Below, piece by piece: positions 10,460 through 24,799 of a stretch of DNA of 64,000 bases (its first letter is position 1; every line of letters begins with the position of its first letter). The stretch is from positions 99,020-163,019 of the forward strand of contig JAVKOQ010000119.1 of assembly GCA_031835245.1 (NCBI GenBank). The letters run 5' to 3'. Under the pieces are notes generated by a model. That model was given only the letters and a program-made list of their open reading frames with translations. It was not told the DNA's origin and did no database searches. The DNA is from Balamuthia mandrillaris. Lineage: Eukaryota > Discosea > Longamoebia > Balamuthiidae. The position numbers and the translations under genes are program-made.

Positions 10460-12542
10460 CTAAAGAGAGAGAGGAGTACGTTGGTCTCGGCGTGTCTTGG
10501 ATAGAGTGCGCCGGCGGGTCCATTCTCGCTTTTGGGTGTGTGCCCTCAAGACGTTCCATCTCTCCTCATTCCCGTTGGCATGAAGGAGCCCTCTAATGAG
10601 GCTTTGCCAATAGCGGAACGTCTTCTCGGAGCAACCAACAGCAAAGAAAACACAGAATCCTATGCTGCTCATGACGATAGAATTGAACAGTGTCATGCCA
10701 TAGCTTGGCTTCTCTTCTAACTCACACTCCGTCCCTGTGTAGGCGCTGCAGTATATCTGTTGAGATTGTCAGGATAATATCCTCATTTGCTAAAGCAATG
10801 AAAGCTACTTGCCTGGTCTTCAATGGAGTCCTGCACTTTCTCTTTGATGGCACTACCATAGAAGCGGTACACTATGATGGAAGCGCCCATCAACCAATAG
10901 ATGCCAAGGAGAACGAGGATTCGAATGAATTGTTGCAGAGGCATGTTGCCTTGCAGGTTGAATTTATACGTGCGCTGGAGAATGGAAGCAAATGTAAGAA
11001 GACAGAGGATTGGAGAGCGAACTTTAAACATGGAAGGGAAGAAGATACCAGGCAGATAGAAACAAGTACGATTACTAAGGAGACCGACCCTACAATCCAG
11101 GTTAAAATGACTAGTAAGGAAAGCTTAGTTGAGAATGTATTCATCAAATGAAATATAACTTCGAGGAGAGAGTGATTACACAAAATATGAAAGCACCCAT
11201 AGGTCCACCAGTCATTATCCTTGTCATAAACAAAACACCAAGGCAAGGTCGGAGAAGCAGAGATCTTGTTCGCAGCCAGAGGTATAATAGTCATTACAGT
11301 GGGAATACTCCAAAAAATCAAATGATACCTGCACCAGCGAAGCACACAACGAACAACAATTAACAGAAATTGTAGCCATAAAAAGGCGATAGTTTATACT
11401 TACAAATGTTTCAGTTTAGCCAAAGTCTCTTGTTTGATCTTCACCACAACCATCAACACTAAGTTAATGCCGACGATTGGCCACAAAGACCCGGCCCACA
11501 AGCCTCCAAATACGATCAGCATTCCTGGATGAGAGTGGAGAGGGTTAACTGTGGAATTCTTTGCTGCGCATCCTTAATCGGTTAAATAAATACCTTGTAA
11601 TACACAAGCTAGCCCACCAGCATCTCCCTGACCTACAGCTTGATATTCTCCATCCTCTGAGCACAACACATTCCTCATGCCTCCAGCAAACAAACCGAGC
11701 ATCATGCCCAACGTGACAGGTATAGAAGCAGCACAAAGCAGCGGAACCAGATTGGCTGGGAACTGTCTCGTATCAGGGTTGAGGGCAGCGGTCACCACGT
11801 AGAAAACAGACAGCACCAGAGAGATGCTGCTGAACACATTGATGACAATGAACATTGCGTCCCATTCTTCCTCGGTATAGACGGGACCAGGGCAGGGATA
11901 CATGCAGAGGGAGGTTGGATCCTCGGGATCCAGAGCTTCACTTTCGGAGGCATGAAACTCGGTGGGGTAGGGACAATCTGCTTGAGAGTACGCCACCTCT
12001 AGAGAACACCATATGAGCAATGCACACAGGGAAGATGGGATAGGATCAATTCTTACTTTCATCGCTGCCAATGTTACAACTGCTGTTGGGAAAAAGCGTG
12101 GTGACACAAGGAGGAATTGTTTTGCCGGAACCCTCCAAGTCCGCCCTACAAGAGTTGTGGGCAGCCACGCAGAGGGACAAGCAAGGTGAAATAGCTGTTG
12201 AAGCTAAGAGTGAGTGTCGTGAAGAAACTCAAGCAATCATTTGACAAACGCACGTTGGGAATCGTTGGAGCATGTCTTGTAGATAAAGTGGCATGCCAAC
12301 TTTAATCCGGCTTGTCTACATTCTTCGGAGACCCAAACACCAAGAGCGCTGGTGTACGGATACACTTGGGCCTCTAGAGCTTCCCAACTCACGCCGGTAG
12401 GCAGATAGACTGCTTGTCCCTGACCCAGTAACAAAGGCAGACATTTTTGGTCCACTTGGTCCCACAGGGATTCTTCCAAATACACACATTCACCACCTGT
12501 CATCCAAAACCACAACTCAGCATTTCGAACAAAAGAAGCCGA

Positions 12543-12581
<39 letters not shown>

Positions 12582-12666
12582 TACCTACTCCACCACAACA
12601 GCAAAGCAACAGAAGAAGAAAAGAAAGCATACCAACGCACCGGAACGATCCCGAAACTACCTGCAT
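10460..12666 (-). CDS. Frizzled/Smoothened-like seven-helix receptor
   Basis: Nine exons join in frame (12666-12585, 12496-12254, 12194-12057, 11998-11594, 11524-11404, 11328-11180, 11110-11049, 10974-10813, 10711-10460) to 537 residues. A signal peptide (LSFLLLLLCCC) is followed by a Cys-rich domain spread over exons 2-3, with PCLSLCVAAHNSC as in Frizzled CRDs. Then come seven hydrophobic segments: IVINVFSSISLVLSVFYVV, LVPLLCAASIPVTLG, LIVFGGLWAGSLWPIVG, YHLIFWSIPTVMTIIPLA, LTWIVGSVSLVIVLVSI, IRILVLLGIYWLMG and SSIGFCVFFAVG. The family is known in Dictyostelium (fsl genes) as plasma-membrane receptors; the ligand is unknown. Intron 8 has a GC donor (CAG|GCAAGT). Intron 1 contains (GA)n on the + strand. 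The end at 10460 is the first stop after helix 7. Confidence 0.85.
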
Positions 12667-12779
12667 GGCGTAGTTGCTGTAGTGTTGTTAGCTTGCAACG
12701 GTTGTGTTTCTAAAAGACTGACTTCCCGGAGTAACAACAGGTTTTTTTAACAACACGAGTCCATCCAGTTATAATTAAC

Positions 12780-13228
12780 TGTTAATGTTTTATGAGAACA
12801 GAAGGGACCGGTTAGCGTTATCTGCAACCAATTGCTGCTCTGCTGGGGTCATATGCGTAGGAGTACAAGATAGTCAACGCCTCCTGAAAAAGGAGACCTT
12901 TTATTATCCATTTTTCCTTTTATTCGATTAATAAAAAAAGTGAGAGACAGAAAAAGAGAGAGAGAGAGAGACAGAGAGAGAGACAGAGAGAGACAGAGAG
13001 AGGAACTTACGTCAACGAGAACATTGCAGAGGGAAATGGAGCAGGTAATCCAGAACGTACGCCACGGCTTCACGCGGGGAAACACAACAGGAGGTCATCG
13101 TAAACCATGGATGGCCAGCCTGAAGAAACGTCGGTCTCTTCTCAGTCTCCCTTCCTCTTCCTCCTTGCTGTTCTCTGTGAGTCTTGCTGTTACTGGATCT
13201 GTTGGAGAAGGACGCAGTCCATCGACCT
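12780..13228 (-). pseudogene. relic of a phosphatase (MKP-like) gene copy
   Basis: Two stretches match the MKP-like gene in the same order and strand. 13092-13135 is nearly identical to 9226-9270 (the WPSMVYDD part), and 21 bases at 13210-13230 equal 9540-9560. Their spacing is about 120 bases here against about 315 in the intact gene, so much of the exon is lost. Downstream there is a donor-like GTAAGT, a (GA)n/GACAGA tract as in the intact gene's intron, and an acceptor-like site near 12894. No useful frame remains. The relic abuts the stop codon of METTL5. Confidence 0.6.
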
Positions 13229-14588
<1,360 letters not shown>

Positions 14589-15122
14589 GAGCGCCTATAA
14601 TGCTCCGCTTGTTGGAATGGCTGGCCCTCCACTTCCGGGTGGCAGCTTCTTTCTCTCTCTTTGGTTTTTTTGTGGACAAAATTCGGGTCGACCTGGGGTG
14701 TGGTCGACATTAAGGTGCTCCGAAGTAGCAGCTCTACTGCAGGGGTGGTGCACATGTGTCGACATCAATACAACGATATTGCAGCCATGTTATGTGGGCG
14801 GAGCGAGAAAGGGGGAAGAAAAAGCAAACAGCAAAAATAAGCTACAGGGCCACCGCCACCCCCAACCCACCAACCCCATTGATCAACGACAACAGCCAAC
14901 CCACCACCCCTCCAAGGCCTTTCCTTGCGTTGCTTTGCGGTGAGGCCCTCTTTAGAAATCATTTAAAACAAAACACCTCACGCTCACTTTCAACAACGAT
15001 ATATTTTTTTTTTAAAAAAAAAAGAAAGGAGGAGCAGAGGGGGAGGGGAGGGGCGCGCCAGTCTCAACAACAAAACCACTGGTAACTGCTGTAAATAACA
15101 AAACGGAAGGAGGAAAACGAGG
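14589..15122. promoter_or_regulatory. divergent intergenic region, METTL5 / FHA-kinase
   Basis: These 534 bases separate two divergent ATGs. A T9/A10 stretch at about 15004-15023 is followed by a GA-rich run 100 bases before the kinase ATG. No TATA box or other site is certain. Confidence 0.4.
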
Positions 15123-15329
15123 ATGCCCTTCGAGGTGAAGTTGGTTCCGACAAACGGGGGACCAACCCTCGAACTCCCCAAAGGAAGCACCATACTGGGC
15201 CGCAGCCCCAAGTTTGGCATCACGGACCGCCGCGTCAGTCGCAAGCACGCCCAAGTGTTGGTCTCTCAAGAAACCAGTTCGGTCACGTTGATGTCTGTAT
15301 GTGCTCCTCTCCCCTCTTTAACTCTCTCC

Positions 15330-15373
<44 letters not shown>

Positions 15374-16274
15374 AACAAGTTGTTTGTGAGAAACTAAGTG
15401 GAGAGATGATGTCAAACAGTTGGGAGTGAACCCTTCGTTTCTGCAGCGGGGCGCCTCAAAGACTGTCATTCCGAAAGGGGAGCTCAAGATGTTGGAAAAC
15501 AACGACGTGATCTCGTTGCTGGAAGGCGAAGTCAGTTTCCGGGTGCTCATCAGCCCGGACGAAGAGGAAGAGGAGGAGCAGGAACCCCAAACAGAGTTCG
15601 ACCAGGATGCCACCCAACCCAACATGGACAACTATGACTATTTATTGCTGCAGACGGCGGAGGACCCGGCAGCTGGTGGCGCACCTCTTCCTGTGTCTCC
15701 TGTCAAACGACAGAGGGAGCACTCCTCCCCAAGACCAAAGGTTTTTCTTCTTTCTCCTTGCAAGAATAAGAAAAATTGCTAAATAGTGTGCTATATTGCA
15801 GAAAGGAGGAGCAAATAAGAGAGCTAGAATAGCTCCCAAGCGGCTTGCTTTGGAGGACTCTCAGGACTCCCAAAACTCTGAGAACTCCTCGGAAAACTTT
15901 TCAGGACTTAAAGGTTTGAAGTTTGCTTATCTCATCTCTCTCTCTCTCTCTCTCTCTCTCTTGCTCTCTTTCTCTTTCTCGCTCTCTTGTTACTTCTATT
16001 CTCTCGGCTGTGCTGCTCTTTTTGTTGTTATTCTTAGAGTGAGGTTGCTTTAGGAATGGAAATTGATCCAGGCGAGTTAAAGATTATGAACAAAGTTGGT
16101 GTCGGTAGCTGCGGCGAAGTTTACGAGGCCCTATGGAAGGGCACACGTGTGGCCGTAAAGAAGATCTTCCGAACCCTTATTCACTCTGATTCTTTCAACG
16201 AGTTCAAGGCGGAGGCCCTAATACTTCGAAATCTTAGGCACCCCAATGTTGGTTGGTTGATGTACCACGCTCTG

Positions 16275-16305
<31 letters not shown>

Positions 16306-18448
16306 CCTTTTCTCTCTCTTCTACTGAGCGTAACTGATGATGCTGGAATTCTCAAGTTCTGTTCATGGGAACTTGCACTCGACGTGACGAGATGAGCATC
16401 ATCACTGAGTTCATGTCAAGGGGCAACTTGCGTGATGTTCTTAACGACGAAAGCGTAGACCTGAGCTGGGAGCTTATCCTAAAAATCGTATACCCCCCCC
16501 CCTCTCCTTTTTTTTCTCTAAGAGAAACCAATCTCCAACTTCTTCAAAATGAACAATTACGGATATCAGGCGTCTGATGCTGCTCAAGGCATGAACTATC
16601 TGCATACCTATCAACCACCCATCATACACAGGGACTTAAAGTCACACAATTTATTGGTGGACGAGAACTACAACGTGAAAGTAACTGATTTTGGGCTGGC
16701 CAAAAGCATGACCAACGACAAAGCAATGACATTCTGTGGGACCATGCCTTGGACGGCGCCCGAAATTTTTTCCAACGCAGGCTACACCACCAAAGCTGAT
16801 GTATATAGCTACGGTATTGTCCTCTGGGAGCTGTTCACTCGTGAGGAACCCTACAAGGACATGCACAAACCGCAGATCATTATCGGAGTGAGCAAAGATG
16901 GGCTGCGGCCTGTCATACCGACGGCTTGTCCTCCACAGTTAGCGGAGCTAATGCGGGACTGCTGGAAGGAAGATCCAGCACAACGGCCCTCCTTCTCTGA
17001 GATCCTAGAACGGCTTCGCACGATGCAGCCGCCTCCTCCTGCCTTCAAGCACACCTTTTCTACTTCTGATCTAAACCCTCTTACACTTACCGAAAGCTTC
17101 AAGCATGCTACCACGCGCGAGGTTGCTCTAATGCATACTTGGCAAATTGAAGGGTCAGAGTTGGAGTTTGGAGTGGAAGTGGGACAAGGAGCCTCTTCCC
17201 ACGTATTTAAAGGAAAGTATAGAGGACAGGATGTAGCCATCAAGGTCCTCAAGGAGCGAGTTGATGGGAAGCACCTCGAGGAGTTCAAGAAGGAATTTGC
17301 AATCATGAGGTGCTCACACCCTTTTTGCTCAAAAACACTCTCCTTCCTTTTTTCCCGATGGCTAATTTTTTATTACCGTCTCAGTGATATGCGTAGTCCA
17401 CGTGTTGTGTTCTTTTATGGAGCTGTTACACACCCGCATCTCGCCATTGTGACAGAATTCTTCTCTAAAGGCAGCCTTTACGATGTAATGTGCAATTCTA
17501 ACCTCAACTTTGACTGGCGTTTGCTGCTTCGGTTAAGTATAGAAGCGGCCAAGTCCTTGAATGCTCTCCACTGTTGGAGACCGCAAATTCTCCACCGAGA
17601 CTTGAAGGTAAATCTCTCTCTATGGTTTATCGTCTCTTCTTCTTCTGTGCATGAAATAACACGTTAAAACTTGACTTGCCTTGCGTTTTTCTGTCTCTTT
17701 CTCAGAGTCCCAATTTGCTGGTGGACAGCAATTGGAACGTGAAGATAGCTGACTTTGGTCTCTCTCGTTTCAAAACGCAAGCCAACGAGGCATCGTTGGC
17801 ACAGCTCAAAGGTACTTATGCTTACACCGCACCGGAAACCTACTTAGGAGCAACCTACACTCCTAAGAGTGATGTATACAGTTTTGGCAAGTATTCCTTG
17901 CTCTCTCTCTCTCTCTCTCTCTCCTGACTTGTTCGCAAGAATGACCAAATGTCGTTTCTATAGGCATCGTCTTATGGGAGTTGGTAATGAGGAAGTTAAC
18001 AGGGAATTATCAACGCCCTTTTTCTGAGTACAAGAACCTCAAGTTCGACTTCCAGATCATTGTACAGACAGCAAAGAAGGGTCTTCGGCCCACCCTCCCT
18101 TCTTCTTGCCCTCCACACTGGGCCGAACTTATCCAACGTTGTTGGGATGTACAGGAAGATAAACGGCCAACAATGGCAGAAGTAGTGGAGAACCTAAAGG
18201 CTATAAAGAAATTGTACAAGCCACAAGATGAAGAACAACTGCAAGACATTAAAACAAAGCTACACGAAGACCACTCCTCTACCACAACATCAAGTGAAGA
18301 AGGGCCGAGCACCACTACTGCCACCAGTTCAAAAAAGCAAAAAGAAAAAGAAACAGAAATAGAAACAGAAACGGAGACAAGCGCCCTTTCTTCCACTCCA
18401 ACTGCGATGCAAGAACCAAACTCGCAAGAAGTACTAGTCAAAGAATGA
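15123..18448 (+). CDS. FHA domain plus two TKL-type kinase domains
   Basis: Nine exons (15123-15296, 15420-15740, 15802-15913, 16054-16251, 16357-16487, 16570-17309, 17385-17607, 17706-17886, 17964-18448) join in frame to 854 residues. Residues 1-100 are an FHA domain of the PNKP/APLF kind (LGRSPKFGITDRRVSRKHA, LGVNPSFL), a phosphothreonine reader. An acidic and Ser-rich linker follows to about 202. Kinase 1 (about 203-475) has GVGSCGEVYE, VAVKK, HRDLKSHN and DFG. Kinase 2 (about 507-782) has GQGASSHVFKG, VAIK, HRDLKSPN and DFG. Both keep Lys, HRD Asp and DFG Asp, so both look active. The tail is Ser/Thr/Glu-rich. Intron 8 has a GC donor (TTTG|GCAAGT). The role may be DNA-damage or cell-cycle signalling, inferred only from the FHA subtype. 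Confidence 0.9.
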
Positions 18449-18543
18449 TACCATGAAGCAAAACACAAATGGGCGAATCCTCTCAAATAATTTTATTTAT
18501 TTTGTAGTTGCAGAGCTCAACGTTTGTGCAATCTTTGTGTTTC

Positions 18544-18730
18544 TCAGTCGGAAGACGCCTCCCCTTCTTCCTCCAGCATGGAAACTACCTCTTCCATGGT
18601 GGGGCGGTCCTTGGCATCAAACTGCCAACAAGCTTCCATGATGTCACGCAGCACTTCTGGAATGTTTTCTGGTATCTTAGGCGTCGCTGTTGTTCAGATG
18701 CAAAAAAAAAAAATGAGAAAACTCTAAATG

Positions 18731-18763
<33 letters not shown>

Positions 18764-21213
18764 CAAACGAACATCCTTTGGTGACTTGGAGAGCGACTTG
18801 AACAGGAGTGAGGCCAGGATAAGGTTCCTCTCCAAAGTTGGCAATCTCCCACAACACCACCCCATAACTCCACACATCCGACTTGTGGGAATACGTTCGA
18901 CTGGAAATGCTTTCTGGTGCCATCCTGTTCGTTCCAACACCCCCACCAACGCAGTCAGTTCTTCATGCCCGTGAATACAATACCATCCATGAAGGAGGGA
19001 GATGGGAGGCAAATAACAACAACATCACCATTTCAACGGTCCAACTTCAGAGGCAGTGGTTTGTTCTTCCGCTTGTGGATCTTTCTTCAGGCGAGACAAT
19101 CCAAAGTCTGCCACAACATGCATGCATGGAAAAAAACACATTTCTGATGAGAAAGGAATGGGAAGGGGAAGGATTGCACTCTCGCTCTTTACGTACCGCT
19201 GATTTTGAGGGTGAGATTGTTGGCCAACAACAAGTTGCGAGCGGAGAGATCGCGATGGGTGATGCCCTCCGAGTGGAGATGGGACAAGCCCACCGCAATC
19301 TCCTTGGCCATCTTGAGCATCATCTGGTGGTCCACCATGGATTGCCCTTCCGAGGACATCAGGAAGTGGCGCAGATCCCCACGCCCCATGAACTCCGTGA
19401 CCACGTAGTGATTGGCTGACTCGTCCTCACAAATGCCCAAGAGGAGCAGCACATTGCCATGGGGACGCAAGTTCCTGTTGGTTTTGCGGTTACAAATGAT
19501 GAAGGTGTGGACATAAGAGCAACGTACTGCATGATTTCGATTTCGCTTCGCATTTGTTCCAGTTCCTCATTGTGCTCTGCCAAAATCTGAGAAAAGAATC
19601 CAATGAGAGGAACAAACTTTTAAATTAAAAAGAAGTAAGGTGATGAGAACCTGCTTGATGGCAACAGACGTTCCTCTCCATTCACCTTTGCGCACCAAAC
19701 CAAACGCTCTGCAAACCAAATTGGTGTCATCATCTTCTTGAAGTGCAATATAGAACAGAGAGAAACATGCAGACTCACCCTCTACCGATCTCCTCACCGA
19801 AGGTCAGCTCTGAAAACTCGATGTTCCAGTTGAACGCTCCTTTGCCTTTGCCACCTGCCTTGGAGGGCTTGGAATTCTTGCTTTTCACCGGGGAGGCCCC
19901 ATACGTGTCTCTCGCCCCATCCTCCAGGTCCTCTTTGGTGGCTGCCAGCCTCTTTTTCTTCCCATTTCGCCACACCAGGAAGGCCACGATGAGCACGATG
20001 GCCAGCAGGAGCAGGATGCCCAGAGGAAGCCCGATCCCCAGCCCCAAAGCCAACGATTCCTGGCTGTCCTCGCCGCTGGCATCGCGGGCCAGAGAGTCGC
20101 TGCCACTCAGCGGAGGAGCCACGGTGAAGGTGGTGGTGCATTGTTGCACAATCCCGGCTTCATCCTCCACTTGGAGAACCACGGAGTGCTCTCCCGGTTC
20201 CATCATGGCGTCGCTGGCGGGGGTTTGAGTGACGAGGACGGAATAGCAGCCACCGGAGTACTGCAACGTGGAGGTGAAATCGGGCAAGGCCACATCTCCC
20301 TCGGATTCCATCGTCTGGGCAGGGCTGCATTGGGTGATTTCCAACCGGGCCGGGCCAAGGTAACCCAGGCAACCTGTTTGATAGCAAGCCGTTAACACCA
20401 ATCATTTGAGTTAGAAAGCAGCTTACCTGTCATAGAGTAAGTTAGAGCGTTTCCCATCAGCTCTGCTCCTTGTGTTGAACTATTCCAGAAGAGAAAGGCC
20501 ATAGCGGGCTCCAGGTCACTAGAGGTGGTCATGAAACCTAAATCCACTCGTTTTGCCTTGGCGGGGCCGAGGTCATCCCTGACGGCCACCAGCACTGTGC
20601 CGTCGTCCCATTCAGCAGTGACGTAGGAGCCCTCTGCCATGGCTTCTGTGTTGTTTCTCGTAATGCTTGTCCTCCAGCTGAATGGAAAGCCATCGAAGGA
20701 GGTGATGTTGGCAACCGTGGGATGGTCAGGCATGAGGATGTCGCCCAAATACGCCTGACCGGTTTTCTGGTCCGCAAAGTCGGGGAGGATAACAGCGTAC
20801 TCGTCCATGAACGCAGGCCCAGGAACATACTCAGGCAGATAGGCGCACCATGTCATGACTACTCCACCTCCCTGTTCCACAAAATCTGCAAGCAGTAGCC
20901 CAAACTCTTCAGAAAAGGCTTCCTCCGGCGGTGGCGTTTCCAAAGGAGTGAAGGCCACCAAAATTGCATCGTAGGAGAAAACGACCTCCCGAGGAGGCAC
21001 CACAGCTGCCAACATGACTGCGTCCACTATCTCGAACTTGTTCAAACTTTCCAACTTTGGTTGGATATCTGGTTTGCATGGAAAACAATTCCACGTTACG
21101 ATAAGCACTCTCTGGCCATTAGCACCGCTGCTGGCAATCAGCAGAAGAAAGAGCACTGTGCCCGAGAGCAAGAGAAACGTTCCAACGGGGCCTTTTGGAG
21201 AAGTAGCCATCAT
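18544..21213 (-). CDS. receptor kinase A: amidotransferase-like and HYR-like ectodomain, TM, kinase
   Basis: Eight exons (21213-20427, 20373-19779, 19708-19651, 19586-19528, 19474-19197, 19107-19029, 18924-18773, 18686-18544) join to 716 residues. A signal peptide is followed by a flavodoxin/class I amidotransferase-like module ([34 protein letters not shown]), then a HYR-like domain (residues 263-350; [23 protein letters not shown]). The membrane helix is at about 369-397 ([18 protein letters not shown]). The kinase (about 440-714) has [27 protein letters not shown] and WMAPE. The loop HRDLSARN is tyrosine-kinase-like, but true specificity is not known. It diverges from gene B (+) with 483 bases between the ATGs. 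A near-copy lies at 26.2-32.7 kb. Confidence 0.88.
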
Positions 21214-21696
21214 GTTTGACAAGGTACCTATGGTTGACTCCAAGAGAAGAAGCAAAAACGCGTTAATAACTAAAGATTTTCTCGTGGCTGTTCGCTCCCC
21301 GCAACAAAAAACTGGCGATGAATCCAATTTGAAATTTGTTTGTTCAAATTACTGGTTTGTTAAGGTTAGCAGCAGGCGGAACCGAAAAGAAAGTAAATGC
21401 ACAGCTTCAAGTCAGAATTAAGAGGTGCACCATTGGTGCTGGCCAGCATTAAGCACTGCACGATTGGTGCAAGCTCTTAATCCAGCTCCTACCCTGTTGA
21501 CCGCAATTCATGTTAATGACGACAGAAGAGGACCCATTGGTGGTTTTTTTTGGGGAGCCCAATGAATGAATGAATGAACGCTTTTTAAAATTCTGGCGAA
21601 AACGAGGCCACTTGCTTGCATACACCCACCCTCTTTCTTCGTCTTACCTTTTCTCATTTTCCAGGCGTCACACGGGACATTAACAGAACTGACGCG
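21214..21696. promoter_or_regulatory. bidirectional promoter region of receptor A / secreted B
   Basis: 483 bases lie between the divergent ATGs. Three ATTGG boxes (inverse CCAAT) occur at 21432, 21463 and 21536, two of them inside short near-palindromes (GCACCATTGGTGC-like and GCACGATTGGTGC). A possible 5' UTR acceptor (ttttccag, about 21656-21663) lies just before the B start. Confidence 0.45.
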
Positions 21697-23130
21697 ATGG
21701 CTCTTGCAAACTGGGTGGTTTTGCTGTTTTTTGTGGTGGCCATAAGTGGTGCCTCTCTCTGTCGAGGTTCTTATTTAGGAGACTATCATGCAGTAGACTC
21801 CCCGCCGTTTCAGTTTGTGTCCCTGGTAGGGGATGGCTTGGCGTTGAACATGCAAAACGCCAACTACACCTGGCTGCGTTTGGATTTCACTTTCCCTTTT
21901 GACGGCGAGGAGTACGACCAAGCGGCTGTGGTTGCCAACGGATTGCTAGCGTTTGGAACCCCGACTACCGGAGCAGGCCCTTATTGTCCGCTCCACCTCA
22001 GCTTGGACGGTGGACAAAGAGCGTTTGCTTTCTATTGGACGAGGATCACGTTTGACCAGCCGGACTCCACCCAGGCATTCATCAAGCAGTACCCCGCCGG
22101 AGAATGCCCCTACAGCCCCAAGAGCTTGGAACCCTGCCTCCTCCTTCACTTTGCCAACATGAGCGACTACTACGACCGAATGGGTCATGCCAACGCCTTC
22201 CTCTTTGCCTCTGGAGACATGCTCGCCATGGTCCAGACCTGCCACAACGACTCCGACTCCGGCTCCGGCAAGTGCCTCTGGGGCAGCCACTATGAGTCCC
22301 TTCAGTTTGGAGTGAGCACTGAACTGACGAGCATCTCCTACCCCTTCCACACCCGCTGCCCTGTCGGCAGTAATGGCTGGGAGGACGCGTTGGTAGAACC
22401 AGGGGAGGCATTCTCCTTCATGTTTGTGGCTCCCTGCGAGAACAACAAAACGCTGCGCGAAGATGGGCTGGGCTGTCGTTGCCAGTTCGGCTTCTCCTTG
22501 GAGGCGGACTTGTCTTGCCAGCCCTGTTCCAGCCAAGTTTCCGATGGTCTGACCTGCGAGGTACCTTTTCTTCTTGCCCCTCCATCTGCTCCCTGCACTC
22601 GTTCCTGTTGGTGATGTTTTTTTCTTATTGCGTGAACCTTATGTGTTGTGTGTGCGTGTGTGCGTTGTGAGTGCAGACTTGTGGAGAGGATGAGTATGCC
22701 AAATGGGATTGGTCAGGTTGCTCCATCTGTCCTCCCGACCAGCGCATTGCTGCTGATAACACCACCTGCGAGGTACGTACCAAATCACTTCCATGTCATT
22801 ACCTTCGTTAATACTGAACATCTCATGTTACCCCAGTCCTGTCCAATGGGATCAGTGCCCAACAGTGAGCAAACGGACTGCCAGGCCTGCCAAGGGAATC
22901 AGCGCGTCTCCGATGAAGGCTACAGCTGTGAGGTGAGTTAATACGTACTGGTGCTTGTGGAATTCACTCTTACCCGTCACTCTTCGGTTCACCTTCAACA
23001 GGATTGTCCCAGTGGCACGGAACCGGACAGCACACGAACATTTTGTGTGCAAATCCAAGACCCGACTTCATCCTCTGATGAGCATGTGGGCTCTGCTAGT
23101 CAGCGATGCACACCTTTCATACTTTGGTGA
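21697..23130 (+). CDS. secreted protein B: nidogen-like sandwich and Cys-rich repeats
   Basis: Four exons (21697-22560, 22677-22772, 22837-22932, 23002-23130) give 394 residues. The signal peptide (WVVLLFFVVAISGAS) is followed by a beta-sandwich resembling the NIDO/NG-motif family (FTFPFDGEEYD, VVANGLLAFG, FAFYWTRITF). Then come four Cys-rich modules similar to TNFR/GCC2-GCC3 ephrin-receptor-like repeats (CQCGFSLEADLSCQPC-like, CPMGSVPNSEQTDCQAC, CPSGTEPDSTRTFC), each on its own phase-0 exon. There is no second membrane helix, so the product should be secreted or surface-bound. Its pairing with receptor kinase A, kept in both cassette copies, suggests a ligand or co-receptor; this is inference. 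Confidence 0.82.
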
Positions 23131-23744
23131 AACGTTCTGAATAAAGCTGCTCAAAGAGAATAAAGTATCACCAGTATTGGTGGTTATTGTATTACCTGCT
23201 AGGAACAAATGCAAGCGTAAGAACGAAAGAAGTGGAGGAGCTCACCTGAGGGCTTCTTTTTACGACAAAAAGAGAAAACAAAATGAGATATAAAGGCAAA
23301 AGAAACAGAAGGCTCTCCACTTACTTATAGTCAGTCCGGCAGGAGAGAAGCAAAGGAGAAGAGAAAAAGGAGAACCTGGATGCGAGCAATTCGGGTAGCC
23401 GCTGCTGGCAGGAGAGAAGTTGTTGTTTGTAAGTTTGGAAATGCGGTATTGCTTTTTGTTGAAACATGCAGCGGCAACAGGGGGGGGCAGCCAACGCACA
23501 AAGGGTGGCGGTGTGGTCTTGGCTGGCTTCAGCAGAGACAATGGCATTGTAGGAGCATTCGCCACACACACTTCCGTCATCCTGCCAGCAAGAGCTCTTC
23601 TTGTTCCTCCTCCTCCTCCTCCTTCCTCTTCTTCTTGCTCCTTCTTGCTTGCTTGTGCAACAACAACTGCAACGAACTAACCCCTTAAAAAATTATTTTA
23701 AAAAAAAAGTGGTGGTGGTGGGCTGGAATGCGCCCCCCCCCCCA
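23131..23744. other. no gene; remnants between B and a HYR relic
   Basis: About 600 bases with no supported gene. Short Cys-rich frames occur on the - strand (CGECSYNAIVS near 23570-23530) but no exon structure could be built. A run of G and a run of C (about 23741-23750) mark low-complexity sequence. Confidence 0.35.
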
Positions 23745-23950
23745 CCATCATCCGGGGAGGGCAGCCAGCTGGCAGTGCCGGACTTTACCAGCAACTCCTG
23801 CGCCCTCCACCTGGTAGGCACTTGCCATGAAGCCCTCAGCCCCCCGCCAGGCACGCTCCGCCCTCCACAACGTCACGCTGCAGGTGGAGGGCGCCCTTGG
23901 CACCACCGCACAGTGCACCTTCACCGCCACCAGGGGCAGCACTCCCTCCA
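23745..23950 (+). pseudogene. relic of a HYR-like domain exon
   Basis: In two shifted frames this stretch reads LAVPDFTSN, then HNVTLQVEGALGTTAQCTFTAT, which align with [10 protein letters not shown] and [12 protein letters not shown]...QCTTTFTV of receptor A. The orientation is + strand, opposite to receptor A and the same as gene B. A frame change makes it non-coding. It probably belonged to the same lost gene as the kinase relic at 24.8-26.0 kb. Confidence 0.6.
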
Positions 23951-23956
23951 CTGACC

Positions 23957-24778
<822 letters not shown>

Positions 24779-24799
24779 CTATATGATTTGGGTGTTGGT

